Positions 5,922 to 5,994 of a stretch of 5,994 bases of DNA are shown piece by piece (the first letter of the stretch is position 1; each line of letters starts with the position of its first letter). This DNA comes from an uncultured Collinsella sp. (GTDB lineage: Bacteria > Actinomycetota > Coriobacteriia > Coriobacteriales > Coriobacteriaceae). Under the pieces are notes generated by a model. That model was not told the DNA's origin. It searched no databases and saw only the letters and a program-made list of their open reading frames with translations. Location of the stretch: assembly GCA_958446785.1 (NCBI GenBank), contig CAUCXP010000100.1:1-5994 (forward strand), given 5' to 3'. Position numbers and translations under genes: made by a program.

Positions 5922-5994
5922 CTACTTGCGAGAATTGCTCAGCTTATTGATCAGCGCCTCGAGGCGCTCGCCGTCCTCGGCCGTCTGGGCAATA
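5922..5994 (-). CDS. C-terminal end of an unidentified protein (partial, runs off the window)
   Basis: The minus strand from the window edge is open for 23 codons and ends in TAG at 5922-5924, giving IAQTAEDGERLEALINKLSN followed by SRK. Third positions are mostly G or C, as in the neighbouring genes, and the other two minus frames close earlier (TAA and TGA within this stretch). An intrinsic terminator lies about 50 nt downstream in the right orientation. The fragment is hydrophilic and looks helical. It is too short to assign a family, so I name no function. Confidence 0.7.
   Translation of the reverse strand, partial: IAQTAEDGERLEALINKLSNSRK

Overview
This is a GC-rich chromosomal housekeeping window whose coding regions strongly prefer G or C at the third codon position. 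The protein types and base composition fit a high-GC Gram-positive bacterium. A gut coriobacterium such as Collinsella is my best guess, from general resemblance only. I see no phage, insertion sequence, CRISPR or RNA-gene signal.

Layout. On the minus strand are tyrS (49-1260, tyrosyl-tRNA synthetase) and, upstream of it in the same direction, a U32-family 'peptidase' of the RlhA/TrhP type (1358-3334), probably an RNA-hydroxylation protein. A 97-bp gap between them holds a strong ribosome-binding site, a small pair of mutually exclusive hairpins and an AT-rich stretch. A 162-bp divergent intergenic region (3335-3496) separates the U32 gene from a plus-strand class A penicillin-binding protein (3497-5737). 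That protein joins a glycosyltransferase-51 domain and a transpeptidase domain to a long low-complexity extracellular tail. The PBP gene ends in a strong intrinsic terminator (5760-5798). Opposite it, a second intrinsic terminator (5836-5872) serves a minus-strand gene of which only the last 23 codons lie in the window (5922-5994).

The three complete genes each have a Shine-Dalgarno sequence exactly 7 nt before the start codon I chose. This moves the U32 and PBP starts inward from the longest open frames. TyrS and the U32 protein are both linked to translation (tRNA charging and probable RNA modification) and could share a transcript. The PBP builds peptidoglycan and is transcribed separately.

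I found no convincing new biological system. The most unusual parts are the compound acidic/Thr/Gly-Ser/Thr-Pro tail of the PBP with its in-frame 24-bp tandem repeat, the apparently short C-terminus of the U32 protein, and the alternative hairpins just upstream of tyrS.
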